NCBI GenBank assembly: GCA_043228905.1
Contig: JBHGNT010000010.1
Span: 1,116,001-1,180,000, forward strand
Length of the DNA: 64,000 bases
Direction: 5' to 3'
Source: Azolla caroliniana
Taxonomy: Eukaryota > Polypodiophyta
The notes under the pieces are model-generated. The model saw only the letters and a program-made list of their open reading frames with translations. It made no database searches and was not told the DNA's origin. Positions 32,425-43,883 of this stretch are shown one piece after another (the first letter of the stretch is position 1; each line of letters begins with the position of its first letter). The translations under genes and the position numbers were made by a program.

Positions 32425-32901
32425 TAACAGTGTCATGATAACAGTCACATCATGCATCGAAAGGATCATGACACTCACATTATGACTCGAAAGGATTTGA
32501 ACCCACGACCTTGTTGTACACATGTCAAATCCTTAACCATTGTATTAATATTCTTATATGTATAGTCTCTAGAATATGAAATCTAATATCATAGGAATAT
32601 TCTATATTACTCTACATTCTAGAATGACCTAGAATATTCTAGAGTGTTCTATACCACTAGAACCTTCTAGAATACTCTAGAGATCTTCTAGATTACTCTA
32701 CATTCTAGGATAACCTAGAATATTCTAGAGAGTTCTCTATTACTTATAAATAGGGATCTACCACCCATCCCAAACCTAAATTGGTTCAACGCCATTTTGT
32801 AGCCTACTCTTTGTAATCCATTTTACGCTTCAATATAATAATTCTCTTTCAATTATCTCTCTATCTCTTTTTCTCTCTTTTTCTCTCTCTCAGTCATGAC
32901 A
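32417..32901 (+). repeat. 3' LTR of Gypsy-B (485 bp, complete)
   Basis: TGTCATGATAACAG to CAGTCATGACA. Differs from the homologous part of the left LTR at only a few positions. Confidence 0.9.
32593..32735 (+). promoter_or_regulatory. Heat-shock-element-like array in the Gypsy-B 3' LTR
   Basis: Second copy of the GAA/TTC array, with GAAccTTCtaGAA at 32660-32672 and the TATA box TATAAATA at 32745-32752. Two further partial elements of the form GAAtaTTCtaGAg are present. Confidence 0.5.
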
Positions 32902-33360
32902 GCTTTACGGATTTGGATGTGTGATGCGGATACCAGCCGGTCCACATCCGGATATGTCATGACATATGTAGGGGGAGCCGTATCGTGGCAGTCGAGGTTG
33001 CAGAAGTCCATTGCACTATCAACAACGAAAGCGGAGTACATGGCAGCCGTGGAAGCTGGCAAGGAAGTAATTTGGATGAAGAACTTCATCGGGGAGCTAG
33101 GGATTTGACAGGATGAATACCGGCTCTACTGCGATAGCCAAAGTGCCATCCACCTTGCAAAGAATGCGGCCTACCATTCCTAAACCAAGCACATCTAGAG
33201 AAGATATCACTGGCTCTGAGAGAAGGTAGAAGATCAAGACTTCGTGCTTACGAAGATCTACACAGAGGAGAACGAGTCCGATATGTTGACCAAGGTGTTG
33301 TTAGCTGACAAACTGGACACGTGCCGGAGATGGATGAGACTAATGTGAAATCCCATGCCG

Positions 33361-33373
33361 AGTGAAGGGGAAG
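33361..33373 (+). other. Polypurine tract of Copia-1
   Basis: AGTGAAGGGGAAG just before the 3' LTR. Confidence 0.7.
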
Positions 33374-33375
33374 TT

Positions 33376-33958
33376 TGTTGGGAATTCGGTCCCTCTAGTT
33401 GGGATCCGGATGAGAACCGGAGGAGCCGGATTGGACATGCAAAAGGGAGGAACCAGACTGGATGCAGCAACTGGACTAGACCGGAAGGTATCCGGATGGA
33501 TCCGGTGTGACCCGGATCTAGGGACATATCTGTAAACATGTTTATGGTGTGCTTGTAAAGGCTATATTTGTAAATAGTCCTAAAGTCATATAAGTATAAA
33601 TATGACTTAGGGTTTAGGGTTTAGGGAAGTAGTTAGTGATTATCATTTTGTTGTATAGAGAGAGAGGGAGGGAGAGAGAGGGAGGGAGAGAGAGAGATAC
33701 AGAACGAGTTTTTGTTGTAACCGCCGGTTGGCGAAGACATAGAGCTCAAGGTCATTGCCTCTATGTCTCCTGTTGTACCTCCTTTCTCATATAGTGATAG
33801 TTGGAGTCAGTGGGCTCCCGTGGTTTTTTCCCTATTAAGGTTTTCCACGTAAACATCCTGTGTCGTCTCTTTTGTGTAAGTGTATTAACCTCTATTTCTA
33901 TTGTTGTTCTTCCATCAAGTGTTTGAGTCTCAGTTGTGGCCGAGCACTATTCCACACA
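33376..33958 (+). repeat. 3' LTR of Copia-1
   Basis: TGTTGGGAATTCGG to TTCCACACA, followed by the TSD copy CTCTA (33959-33963). Confidence 0.9.
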
Positions 33959-33963
33959 CTCTA

Positions 33964-35829
33964 GGTTGACAATCATGAAAGTGGAGTGGGAAAAATAGGT
34001 CTTGTGCATTGGCCAAGGTGGCATGGGATGTTTTGATTAGGCCAAAAAGCGAGGGAGGGTTGGCTTTAATAAATCTCTTGATACAATCTCGAGCTCTCTT
34101 GACAAAGTTTGTAGTTAGAGGACTGTTGCCAAGGATAGAGGGATGGAAGGGTATGTTGCTTAATCAACTGATGCAATATCTCCCAAGACGGGAGGAAATT
34201 GGTTGCCTTCTTTGAATTGGATGTTCTTGATAGATGTACAGACACTGAAACGGAATCTAACATCCAAAAGATTTCTCTTGGGAATCGTCAAAGCATGGGA
34301 TGTAATCACGATTTTCTTACACAAATAGATGCCTAACACGTGGGATGGTTGGATGAATAAGCCGCTTTTGGCTAATTCTCTCGTCTGGGATTCTATTGGA
34401 AATTTATTGGGCCTTAGACCTCGTCTTGCATGGGGAAAACTTGACAATGGGCCAGCAAAATCAGTAGGATCCTAGATTCATTTTCAGCAAATGCCAGAAG
34501 TGGATCGGCTTATGCAGTTACACTCAATATATGGGGCGAAGACAATGACAATGGATATTTCAGCAACCTTCTCACAGGCCTCAACGTGACTTCGGCCAAT
34601 GTAGGAGCATATGTGGTTTGGCTTCCTTATGAATGACATGATGCTCTATGTTAAAGGAATTTCTACAGACGGGTGTATTTTTTATTTCCATATTCAACAG
34701 GATAATAAATTGTAGTCAATTTACTAAGATAATTTACTACAAAATCTACTCACTATTCTAGTTAGGGCAATTGCCAAAACTGGTAAGAAATGGCTCTTGG
34801 ATCCAGAACCATCAATAGCTCATTTGTGGGTTATGCTTTGGTTATATGCACGACAGCCAATTAATAGACTGATGTGGGACCCTAGGGGATGGTTCTGGAC
34901 CAGTCCCATGATGGATCCAATCCAGAAAGTTCCGTTCTTTGAGTATATTGTGAAATTTGGTAGAACCTTACTCATGTCTAAGAATATTCCAACTCCTGTG
35001 GCTCAAAAACATTGGAATAAGTGGGGTGTTTCAAGCATTCATTTGAAGGCTTATTGGAAATGGATTTGGTCTTTCAACGGACCAACATAATATATTCTCT
35101 TTAGATGGCTTTTACTACATGCAACACTACTAGTAGGCCAGTCATTGAAAGGAAATGTGGCAACCATTCTTAGACAATGTGGTTATTGCAACGACTTGTA
35201 GGAAACTACCAAGCATTCTCTCTGGTCTTGCTCACTAGCCCAGCAGGTATGGAATATAGTTTTTTCTTTATTTGTGACAATTAATGTAGGTTGCCTCTTC
35301 TCCTGGGGATCAGCGGTATGGGGGGGTTCTCCATTCCAGTCTCTAAGCATTGTATGAGGCAGAGGATGCTCTAGATGCTACGACAGTCATTAACATGCAT
35401 CTAATATTTGTCTACCCTTTTCCGCAACCTCGAAAGGAAATGCGTGCAACCCATGTATGGAAAACAGTACCTACAGTTACCTTCTGGATCTTATGGAAGT
35501 ATCATTGTAAAAGACAATATGATTCCATGATTCCCCTTCTCTCAGATATATTGTCGGAATTATGGGAGAGCTTATTAGTGGTAGTGTGTGGGCAATATGA
35601 CAATATGTCGGGATCTTCGGAGGTTGTTCTTAAGAAAAGGAAAAAATTACTGTAGTTATGGAGGAAGTTGCCTCTATTCACGGTCTCCTTTCAAGGACTA
35701 ATCTGGAAATATCATCACCCCTGGTGCCTTAATCATCCTTTTTGTATATAACACTCTCTAATTGTACATTTTGTTGCCTTTCGACGTTTTTTAATACTAA
35801 TGAAGAAAATCTTTTTGGAAAAAAAAAAG
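33964..35829 (+). pseudogene. LINE, part 2: RT C-terminus and poly(A) tail
   Basis: Continues the LINE interrupted by Copia-1. The text LAKVAWDVLIRPKSEGGLALI (in two pieces, about 34008-34070) is the usual C-terminal RT region. Further down come a zinc-binding block (ILRQCGYCN, about 35170) and LWSCSLAQQVWN (about 35221). The frame is broken by a one-base deletion near 33990 and several stops. The element ends with a run of A at about 35818-35828, as expected for target-primed insertion. A clear TSD was not identified. Confidence 0.8.
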
Positions 35830-37587
35830 TACAACCTAAGGGTGTTTTTACTACTTTGGTGTCTTTTCCTTAAAGAAGAAGTAGAAGAATGGATCACGCA
35901 TTATACCATTTATTAGGTAGATATAGATTTTTGTTTTCTACTGCCAATTGTTTAAAACTTAAGAACATAGAAAACTATCATACTAGAGACACATTAGCGA
36001 AATAAATTGAACACTTAAGTCTATAGTGGACGAGCAAAAACTCATTGCAACGGAGAGCAAAGCACATGTCAACACAACCCAAATGGGTTAAAAAATAAAG
36101 TTGACAATGTTTTGAGTAGCCAAAAATTGAAGGAAAAACTATGTATGTTGCTAAGGAGACACCATGCAAAGCAAGCACATTACCAGTTCACATGTGTTGC
36201 TAGTACAAAGTGCTAGTTGTAGGTAAACCAACCATTATCATGAGTAGGGGGAGTTCCTTTTTCCAAATACTGGTGATGCCATCACATCCTTGTTTTCTAC
36301 ACCGTAGTTTTCATCTCCCAAAATTTGGTCGCACCTCCCGCTTCTTTTCACATCACACCTTCCCATACTTATTTTCAAGACCATAACACACCTCTATCTC
36401 TCTAGTCACCAACACATTATAATGAACTTATCACATTGTTTTAGTGGTCGTATCAATGAGATAATATATATTTATTCCTCTTTGTGAATTTGAATATTTG
36501 ATTATTGTCCAAATAATTCATGGCTCATAACTTTGCTTGAACTTTAGAAGTTCCAAAATATTAATGTCCATTTTGCCCATTATCTCAAGCAAAGTCCACA
36601 AATTACTAAGAAAATATATAAACTCATGATCAAAACCATGAAGCTATATCATTGAAATCGATCACCTTCCCTCGGTATGTGTATAGCATGTGATAAATGA
36701 TCAAGTGGGCCCAAATCAATTATTATCCTCCCAAATCCATCCAAGGTGGAAGCCTTGTATATAGGAAATAAACTAACAAATATTCTACTTTATAGCTCAA
36801 ATTACCAAAAAGAAGTTCAATGGATCCATAGAAAGCATGATATGATGGACACACATTCCTAGCCACATGAAATTACCTTGTAAATTTATGACATTTGAAA
36901 TGTTGTTAACTCATTATAGACATATAATATTCCAATGCAATGACAAAGAAAGTAATAATGATCATAACTTTATCCTCAATGTGTAAAGGAGATTCCATGC
37001 ATTTCTCAGTTCCTTATCAACACAATTTTAAAATCACTTAACAACAACGAATGGTTTAGTTTTCTTTTTTTGTGTGTGTCCCATCTTATTAACATGTAAG
37101 GTAGAAAACAAGAAAAACGCAAAAGTCTACCAATCTAACATATAGGTGGTGAACCAAACATTTCCAATGACATATTTATGAACATACGGAGTGATAGACT
37201 TTTTGCTTTTAAGTGGATTTCATATAATAAACCAATCACAAGGTGGGTTATCTAGGGTCTTGCAACCTAGAAGATGGATGTCCAAAGTGATAAAAGACTA
37301 CCATTGTTGGGAGGGCCAGAATGTACATGCAAGTTTGGGAGGGAAGGGAAGCTTCTGAGTGAGTAAAAAAAAGAAGAGCTAATTAATGATCACGTGTGGG
37401 AGGGAAGGGAAGCTTGTGAGTGAGTAAAAAAAAGGAAGCCCATGCATAACCATGAAATGGCATGTTTTCATGAGTACGGAAGGAAATCTAGCCAGTATGG
37501 GAGATATTGCGTGGTACCATTGTATATCACAGTTGGAAGACTTAGTGCTCTCTTGTTTTCCATCAACTTAAAATACTACCAACTTAA
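35830..37587. other. AT-rich intergenic sequence
   Basis: No coding sequence, RNA gene or mobile element is recognisable. It contains the short direct duplication at 37336-37435 and a CACGTG hexamer at 37391-37396, about 840 bp upstream of the CHS start. Confidence 0.5.
37336..37435. repeat. Direct repeat, period 61 bp
   Basis: Two copies of a roughly 39-bp block beginning TGGGAGGGAAGGGAAGCTT and ending in a run of A, starting at 37336 and 37397. The second copy is preceded by CACGTG. Confidence 0.8.
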
Positions 37588-37856
37588 GTGGTTTCAAATA
37601 TTTGGTTAGACATAGTTCATATTTTGAAGGGGCAATGGTATGGTATAGCTCTAGATTCTGAGGCTAAAATTACTCAACAACATGAGTTTCTTATTATCTG
37701 GACAACTACTCCATTCATGACTTCCAATTACAGCACTCCTTATTGGCATTTTCAGCCTTTGAAATTGTTGTTTCCCCCTCTGATCACATAAAAGTTTAAA
37801 GTCTCTTGTAAAACGTTTTATACTAATGATAGGATATCTTCTTAAAAAAAAAAAAC
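37588..37856 (+). mobile_element. Second LINE 3' tail (fragment)
   Basis: Ends in ATACTAATGATAGG followed shortly by a 12-A run (about 37844-37855), like the LINE end at 35790-35828. The short open stretch 37588-37790 ends PLKLLFPPL, similar in position to the LINE C-terminus. Severely truncated. Confidence 0.45.
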
Positions 37857-38081
37857 CATGGCATGGCATTAAATGTCATGGGCATGCCCATGGAGGGCTC
37901 AGGGAACGTGTTGGAGGCATATTCTAAATGTGTAATAATGACGGGGTCGTAGACTCTAGTGTGTAAGCAAGAAGCATGACGAGGTAAGATCCACACGGAT
38001 AGTCCCTTGGACATGCACCATCATCATCACCATAAATTATAATCATCACCATCATGATACCTACATTCAGTAAAGACTTTG

Positions 38082-38088
38082 TATAATA
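38082..38088 (+). promoter_or_regulatory. TATA-like box of the CHS-like gene
   Basis: TATAATA about 150 bp upstream of the start codon, at a normal distance for a leader of about 100-120 nt. No closer TATA is present. Confidence 0.45.
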
Positions 38089-38233
38089 TAATTCCTTCTC
38101 TCCCTTCACCAAAGTACATCACTTTCCACAAGTTCTTTCTAACTATCTCTCACACACATACACTTCCCTCTTGTTTGTGTTGTGTGTCAATTGTGTGAGA
38201 GAGGGACACATCTAGAGTCTTGTACCCAATCCA

Positions 38234-39606
38234 ATGGCTTCCTTCAAACCCGTCCCTCGTAAAATGGAGCGTGCCCAGGGCCCCGCGTCCGTCCTCGCCA
38301 TCGGCACCGCCAACCCGCCCAACGAATTCTTGCAGAGCGACTACCCCAACTTCTACTTCAACATCACCAATAGCAACCATATGTCCGACCTCAAGCTCAA
38401 ATTCCAACGCATTTGTAAGTACAAAACATCATTTCAACTAGGAGCTCGTAATGTAATTAGATTTAGACTAGTGGTTTCTAGTGATCTATCCGTGTTGGCC
38501 ACCTCGCGTGAAATGACCCATCTCCGTAGTAGCGCTAACTCGGATCTTGGTTCCTTCATGTAGGCGACAAGTCGGGGATCAAGAAGCGGTACATGTACTT
38601 GACTGAGGAGATACTGAAGGAGAATCCCAACATGTGTGCCTACTGGGAGAAGTCATTGGATGCTCGGCAAGACATGGTGGTGGTGGAGGTGCCGAAGCTC
38701 GCCAAAGAAGCGGCGACCAAGGCCATCAAGGAATGGGGGCAACTGAAGTCGAAGATCACTCACCTTGTGTTTTGTACCACAAGCGGTGTGGACATGCCGG
38801 GGGCTGATTGGGCTCTAACCAAGCTCCTCGGCCTTCGTCCCACCGTGAAGCGCCTAATGATGTACCAACAAGGCTGCTTCGCCGGGGGCACGGTCATGAG
38901 GATTGCCAAGGACTTGGCCGAGAACAACAAAGGCGCGAGAGTGTTGGTGGTGTGTAGCGAGCTCACTGCGGTGACATTCCGAGGGCCGAGCGAGACCCAG
39001 CTCGACAGCCTAGTTGGGCAGGCGCTCTTTGGAGATGGCGCCGCGGCTCTCATTGTCGGGTCGGACCCCGACCCAAAGATCGAGCGCGTGTGGTTCGAGG
39101 TCCATTATGTTGCCTCCAATATCTTGCCCGACTCCGATGATGCCATCGAAGGACATGTCCGCGAGGTCGGCGTTACCTTCCACCTTATGAAAGATGTCCC
39201 CAAGATCATCTCAAAGAACATCGGAGGGGTACTCAAGGATTCATTCGAGAAGGCATTCGGGCCCGACCCCAACGACACTCCCGAGCTCAATGACCTCTTC
39301 TGGATCACGCACCCGGGTGGACCCGCCATTCTCGACCAGGTCGAGCAGAAGCTCGAATTGAAGCCCGCCAAGATGGCATCCAGCCGCCATATCTTATCGG
39401 AGTACGGGAACATGTCGAGTGCATGCGTGCTTTTCATCATGGACCACATGAGGAAGAAGTCTGTCGAACAAAAGCTGGCTACTACTGGGGAAGGTCACGA
39501 ATGGGGATTACTCCTCGGATTCGGACCAGGCCTCACGTGCGAGACAGTGCTGCTCCGGAGTGTTCCTCTTGAGAATGGGTCGACCGAGGTAACTGCAGCC
39601 AACTGA
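38234..39606 (+). CDS. CHS: Chalcone-synthase-like type III polyketide synthase (two exons)
   Basis: Exon 1 is 38234-38414, exon 2 is 38564-39606; the spliced product has 407 residues, a normal CHS length. The enzyme condenses a CoA starter with malonyl-CoA units, classically p-coumaroyl-CoA to naringenin chalcone at the entry of flavonoid synthesis, as a cytosolic homodimer. The catalytic triad is present: Cys165 (YQQGCFAGG, codon 38875-38877), His310 (WITHPGG) and Asn343 (EYGNMSS), equal to 164/303/336 of alfalfa CHS2. CoA-binding Lys/Arg around FQRICDKS, gatekeeper Phe (LFGDG, VTF), Thr/Val/Thr of TAVTFRG and the GFGPGL loop are also kept. Oddities are Trp-Ala where alfalfa has Tyr-Gln after MPGAD, Val for Leu near residue 270, and a two-residue insertion before the His motif. 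CHS is the best call; a divergent CHS-like enzyme with another starter cannot be excluded. Confidence 0.93.
38415..38563 (+). other. CHS intron (149 bp, phase 1)
   Basis: GTAAGT donor and CATGTAG acceptor; splitting T|GC reconstitutes Cys61 in FQRICDKSG. This is the conserved intron position of plant CHS genes. The intron is short. Confidence 0.93.
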
Positions 39607-40762
39607 ATTGATCTTATATTAACTCATGGTGGTTATAAATGAGTTCAAGAGTATGAAAAATTGTGCTTCTTAATGAATCCAATGTTTTCATACTCGTCCT
39701 CGTCTTCGTTATCCTTTAAGATTGTTGTAAAATGAATTCAAAATCCTCTTGAATAAGATATGTATTGGCCTGGTATAACATCGTCATGAGCTAATGCATA
39801 GTATGCATATGCTATATTTGTACTCAAGCTAAATTAATAGATTGTGTTTTTTATTTCTTTGTTGAATCTCTTTCAATTGAGGTGGATTTAACTAGCTATA
39901 TTTTTTTTCTCGACATGGTTAGGTCTTAGGTTTGATTCTTAGTTTTTCATTGCAACTGCATTCTACAAAGTATTTCATTGATTTGTAATTACTTACCTAA
40001 TTGCGATCTTACCTTTGTGGTAAGCTATTACGCGATCAACAGTAAGGTCTTCACTTCGAGGCTCGACTATCACACTTTTCTCTCTCTCTAATTCTCTAGA
40101 TGCCATTGTGGAATTTAGTGTTGAATGTATGATCTTCTTGTCCCTACTAGACAACGTTATTCTAGCTCATCTCTCTCCCTCCGTCTCTCTCTCAATCACG
40201 CCCTTTTTCAATGTAAACATATTATGAAATGGGAAAACTCTTAAGACTCATGTTTCACACATTATATTATGTACATATGTTGTAGGTAACTACTAAACCA
40301 TAATATCTATTGAACATGGAAACTTCACATGTCAGTACATGTTACAACTCTTTCGATTGTTTGGCATCTGAACCATTACTTATGTATTACTAAGCTCACT
40401 CTCACTATGATGTGAGACATGATGTTCGGGCATAAGTTATTAGAGTAGGGAATTGTGCAAAATTTTCCCTAAACAAGTTTGTTTACTTGGAGCATTAAAA
40501 ACACTTTGTTAATGTGTTAGACTAATTGTGAATGTAGATAAAACAAAAATAACGATAGTGTGAACCATCTAATCTCATTGAGACCCTTCACTCACATATA
40601 AGTATCTTAGTATTGGTGTACCCTCCACTAATAAATGGAGTATACACCATGAGTCGAGGGTTAAAGCTGGTTGGGAAATGTATTCTATGTTGGAGGAACA
40701 ATGCAACAAAAGTGATACTTATGGATGGGAAGGAAAACTAATGTTATTTAAGGCAATGGTAT
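39607..40762. other. CHS 3' flank and AT-rich intergenic sequence
   Basis: Probable 3' UTR with weak polyadenylation-like signals (AATGAA near 39673, GAATAAG near 39751). The rest is AT-rich, with CT-rich patches around 40080 and 40170. No gene or element is recognised before the Gypsy-D LTR. Confidence 0.5.
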
Positions 40763-41318
40763 TGTAACATATACCAAATAGCTCAAAGTATCACCCTTGG
40801 TTTCTATTTATAATTATTAGAGACATAGACTAATGTAAGCATTAGATAAGGATAGAATAAAGATAAATGGATAGAAAGGAGAGAGAGAAAGAAGGGTGCC
40901 GATCCACCCGACCACCCCCTAGCGAAGGGATCAAGACGAACTCGAGCCTCGATCGGCGTCCCATACCACCGCCGTGGCGTCAAGTCGTACCTGGTGCTGG
41001 CGCTCTCGCTACAAGAGTTGACCCACCACAAGACAGAGTCTCGATGTAGTCAACAAGAAAATGAAATGAGGGTAGCTAGGCCTCTTATTTATAGCGATAC
41101 CTAAGGCCCCTAGCCAAGTTCACACTTGGCCTAATGGGTTGTCTCAATCCCGAGGATTTAAAAGTAATCCTCCCCTTCTTTACACTCTCATTTAACCCTC
41201 ACACTTATCCACGTGTATAGAATACTATAGTAAATTCTCACCACGGGATATTATATGGTCATGCCCGTAACAATAATAGTTTTAGTTACAAACTTTATTC
41301 TTGCTCCACTACACAACA
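40763..41318 (-). repeat. 3' LTR of Gypsy-D, split by a solo LTR
   Basis: Outer parts (TGTAACATAT...TATTTATAAT and TAATAGTTTTAGTTAC...ACACAACA) match 58088-58202. Confidence 0.75.
40810..41277 (-). mobile_element. Solo LTR with exact 5-bp TSD (ATAAT), inside the Gypsy-D LTR
   Basis: ATAAT at 40810-40814 and 41273-41277 brackets 40815-41272. The right end reads GTAACA; the left end reads TATTAG, probably a mutated TGTTAG. CTATAAATAAG on the minus strand (about 41085-41095) gives its likely direction. No coding sequence. Confidence 0.75.
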
Positions 41319-41437
41319 CTTCCTCCTTTTTGAAAGTAAAAAAAACAGGGTTTATGGTGAACGTATAGATCCATAAAGGGAACCTCGACTACAGAATCAA
41401 AGAGGAACGACCTCATTTCAGCCGAAACCTTGGGTTC

Positions 41438-43558
41438 CTAATTAGAGGGGAGTGCCCTCATCCCAACAACAATACTAGAATCATCAACCGGAATGACCTC
41501 GGGGGCGCATGTAATGTGATCCTCAGTTGACAGCTTGCGTCCTACATCCGGAGTAGTTATAGGTTCACGTTTAATTCGGCATATGTGAGCTACTGTTTTA
41601 GAGGAATTTGATGTGCGTCCCAAGCGGTATGTCTGTGGTCCAACATGTGCCAAAACTGTGTAAGGACCTAGACATCTATGCATGAATGATTCACAAAGTC
41701 CTGCCTTGAGAATCAGGTAGTATAGTTAGACTGTTTCTCCTATTTGTAGTTTGAGTGGTGTATGAGAAGCGCCAAAATACTTTTTCTGTCATTTTTGGGC
41801 CATGCGCAGGTTCTATGGGATTGCGTGTCGCAATAGTGGCTGATTCGTCATTTGGTTGCATCCGTGTGGTGAAGTTGGGCTTTTATGGAATGTATGTCTG
41901 GCGGCAACCTTGGATTGCGACCATACAATGCCTGAAAAGGGCTTATGCGAGTAGATTCCTGTATTGAGGTATTGTATGCATGAACAACGAATGGTAGAAC
42001 TTGATCCCATGATTGGTGTAATGGATCCACATATTCTGTGATTACTTGTTTAATTGTTCAATTTAGGCATTCGGTGAGCCCGTTAGACTGCGGATGATAC
42101 GATGATGTGAAGACTTGTGTGATGCCCAAACTGTGGTTAAGTATGCGAATAACCTCGTTGGGGAATTGTGATCCTTGGTCCGACAAAAGTTGGCGTGGGC
42201 AACCATGGGGAAAAATAACTCATTGAAGTAGTGCATGGGCGACCGAGTTAGCTGTGGCATCGGATAGGGCAATCGCCTCACACCAATGGGTTAGGTATTC
42301 AATGATCACCAAAATGTACTTATTGCCATTAATTGAAGTAGGGAAAGGGCCCATGAGGTCCCATCCCACCAACTTGAAGGGCATCTGTGGTTCTATGGGG
42401 TGTAATGTCCTGTACAATTGTTGTGGAGCCTTCATTGACTTACATGTTTGACATGCTTTCAGGAATTGGGAGATTGATTGACGAAGCTTGGGCCAATAGT
42501 AGAGGGACCGAATGCGATGTAATACCTTATGGAATCCGAAGTGGCCGGTGACTTCACTTTTGTGGTAGAACTCTAGATAGCTTGGACAAAGAGAATCTGG
42601 TACGTAGACTTGTGGTGGTTGACCTTGGGTTACAAAATGTAAAATGTTATTAATAATTATAAAGTTACAATGGATGTGATTTTTCCTACCTCCTTGGATT
42701 TGTAGGATTATCTCTTTAATAGTAGGGTCTTGTTGTTGTAGCTCTGCGATTTGCTGAGGGTGAATAGGGGGCTCATCCTTTTGTATGTTGAGTTAGGAGG
42801 CTAGGCGGTAAGGAATCTGCAATTCAGGATAAGGAATCCGCAACTATATTCGTGATGCCTCGGCGGTAAGTTAGGGTAAATTTGTATTCTTGTAGTGCTA
42901 ATGCCCACCTGAGTAGTCGTCCTGGTTGATGACTTCTGTTGATCAAGGAGAGGAGTGGTTGATGGTCTGTCTGTGGTACCATGCAAATAAGGGTGGAATT
43001 TCTGGAAGGCCAAGGCCATTGCCAAGAATTCCTTCTCTGTTGTTGAGTAATTTTGTTTTGCTTTTGTTAGTGCTCGGTTGATGTAAGCGATAGGCCGCCA
43101 TTCATCTGTGTGGTCTTGTTGTAACAATATTGCACCTATTCCTACATTAGACGCATCTGCCTGCACATGGAATGTCTGACTAAAATCAGGAAAAGCTAAT
43201 GTGGCGGCATCTTTGATGAGTTTTTTTGTTTCATTAAAACTGTTTATGCAGGCGGTGGACCATGTAAATTTGGTTCCCTTCTCCAAAAGCATTTGAAGAG
43301 GTTGTGTGACAATGGCCAATTGTCGTACAAACTGTTCTGAAAAATTCAATAGGCCTAGGAAACTTTGTAGTGTTTTGATGTTAGCTGCGTTTGGATAATC
43401 TGTTATGGCTTTGATTTTTGCAGGATTCATGCTAATGCCGGTGGCTGAAATGATAAATCCCAAGAACTTCAATGATGTCGCACCCCATTGACATTTTTTC
43501 CATTGTAGTTGCGGATTATATTTTTGGATATGTCGGAGCACCTCTCCCAAGACTAAGG
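41438..43558 (-). pseudogene. Gypsy-D RT thumb, RNase H and integrase
   Basis: Minus-strand blocks in order: RT thumb (FLGFIISATGISMNPAKI) and RNase H (HVQADASNVGIGAIL, TTEKEFLA) at 43550-42801. Integrase core follows with WDLMGPFP and a partner region (42435-42063), then AYNTSIQESTRISPFQALYG (41848-42030). A C-terminal part contains LGPYTVLAHVGPQTYRL (41438-41683). Stops and frameshifts separate all of them. The integrase is of the ordinary Ty3/Gypsy type. Not functional. Confidence 0.8.
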
Positions 43559-43883
43559 TGTGCCACTACCAATTAGAAGCATCATGCATTAGTGTAAAAA
43601 GAATAGCGTGCGGAAGCAATAGAAAACCGAACGTAGGAGAGAACATAGGTTTAGTGGAAAGCTTGGACACACAGTACGCGGGAGAGACAGAGAGAGAGAA
43701 TACACACAACTCTATTAAAAAATAATACTCAATCTGTACATAAGATGTGCTTAGTGAGCACTTTTATACAAGTCCACACAGATTGACCGAAGTATTGACA
43801 CGTACTTCAATGCTCAAAAATGAGCTCTACACTAACTCCCAAAATATATTCCTACATGGAATATCTTTCCAACGGCCTCGCGG

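Larger units (their letters stand above)
28328..32901 (+). mobile_element. Gypsy-B: chromodomain Ty3/Gypsy element lacking gag
   Basis: Left LTR 28328-28770 (rearranged), pol frame 28873-32424, polypurine tract 32400-32416 (GAAGAAGGGGGATAG), right LTR 32417-32901, TSD GCTTT. Gag, zinc knuckle and a primer site are missing between the left LTR and the protease. It lies in the RNase H of Copia-1. Confidence 0.88.
24409..33300 (+). pseudogene. Copia-1 gag-pol (interrupted and decayed)
   Basis: Gag begins near 24409 (LTASNYPVWKSKM) and resumes after the solo LTR at 25287. A zinc knuckle (CFYCGKPGLFQKNC, with Leu for His) is at about 25637-25678. The protease box WVVDSGAS is near 25830. The pre-integrase and integrase regions (LWHKRQTHMS, HTDVCQVDKK, FIDDHSRKLW) cover about 26080-26880. 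RT covers about 27290-28000, with LLYVDDML intact (YVDD at 27838-27849). RNase H is split by Gypsy-B at 28322 and ends after 32907 (SRSTSGYV, STTKAEYMA). At least eight frameshifts or stops separate these blocks, so no polyprotein can be made. Confidence 0.85.
23756..33958 (+). mobile_element. Copia-1: degenerate Ty1/Copia element with two nested insertions
   Basis: LTRs 23756-24349 and 33376-33958, primer site 24353-24364, polypurine tract 33361-33373, TSD CTCTA. Domain order is gag, protease, integrase, RT, RNase H, as in Ty1/Copia. It is interrupted by a solo LTR (24555-25281) and by Gypsy-B (28328-32901). LTRs differ at many positions, so it is clearly older than Gypsy-B. Confidence 0.9.
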
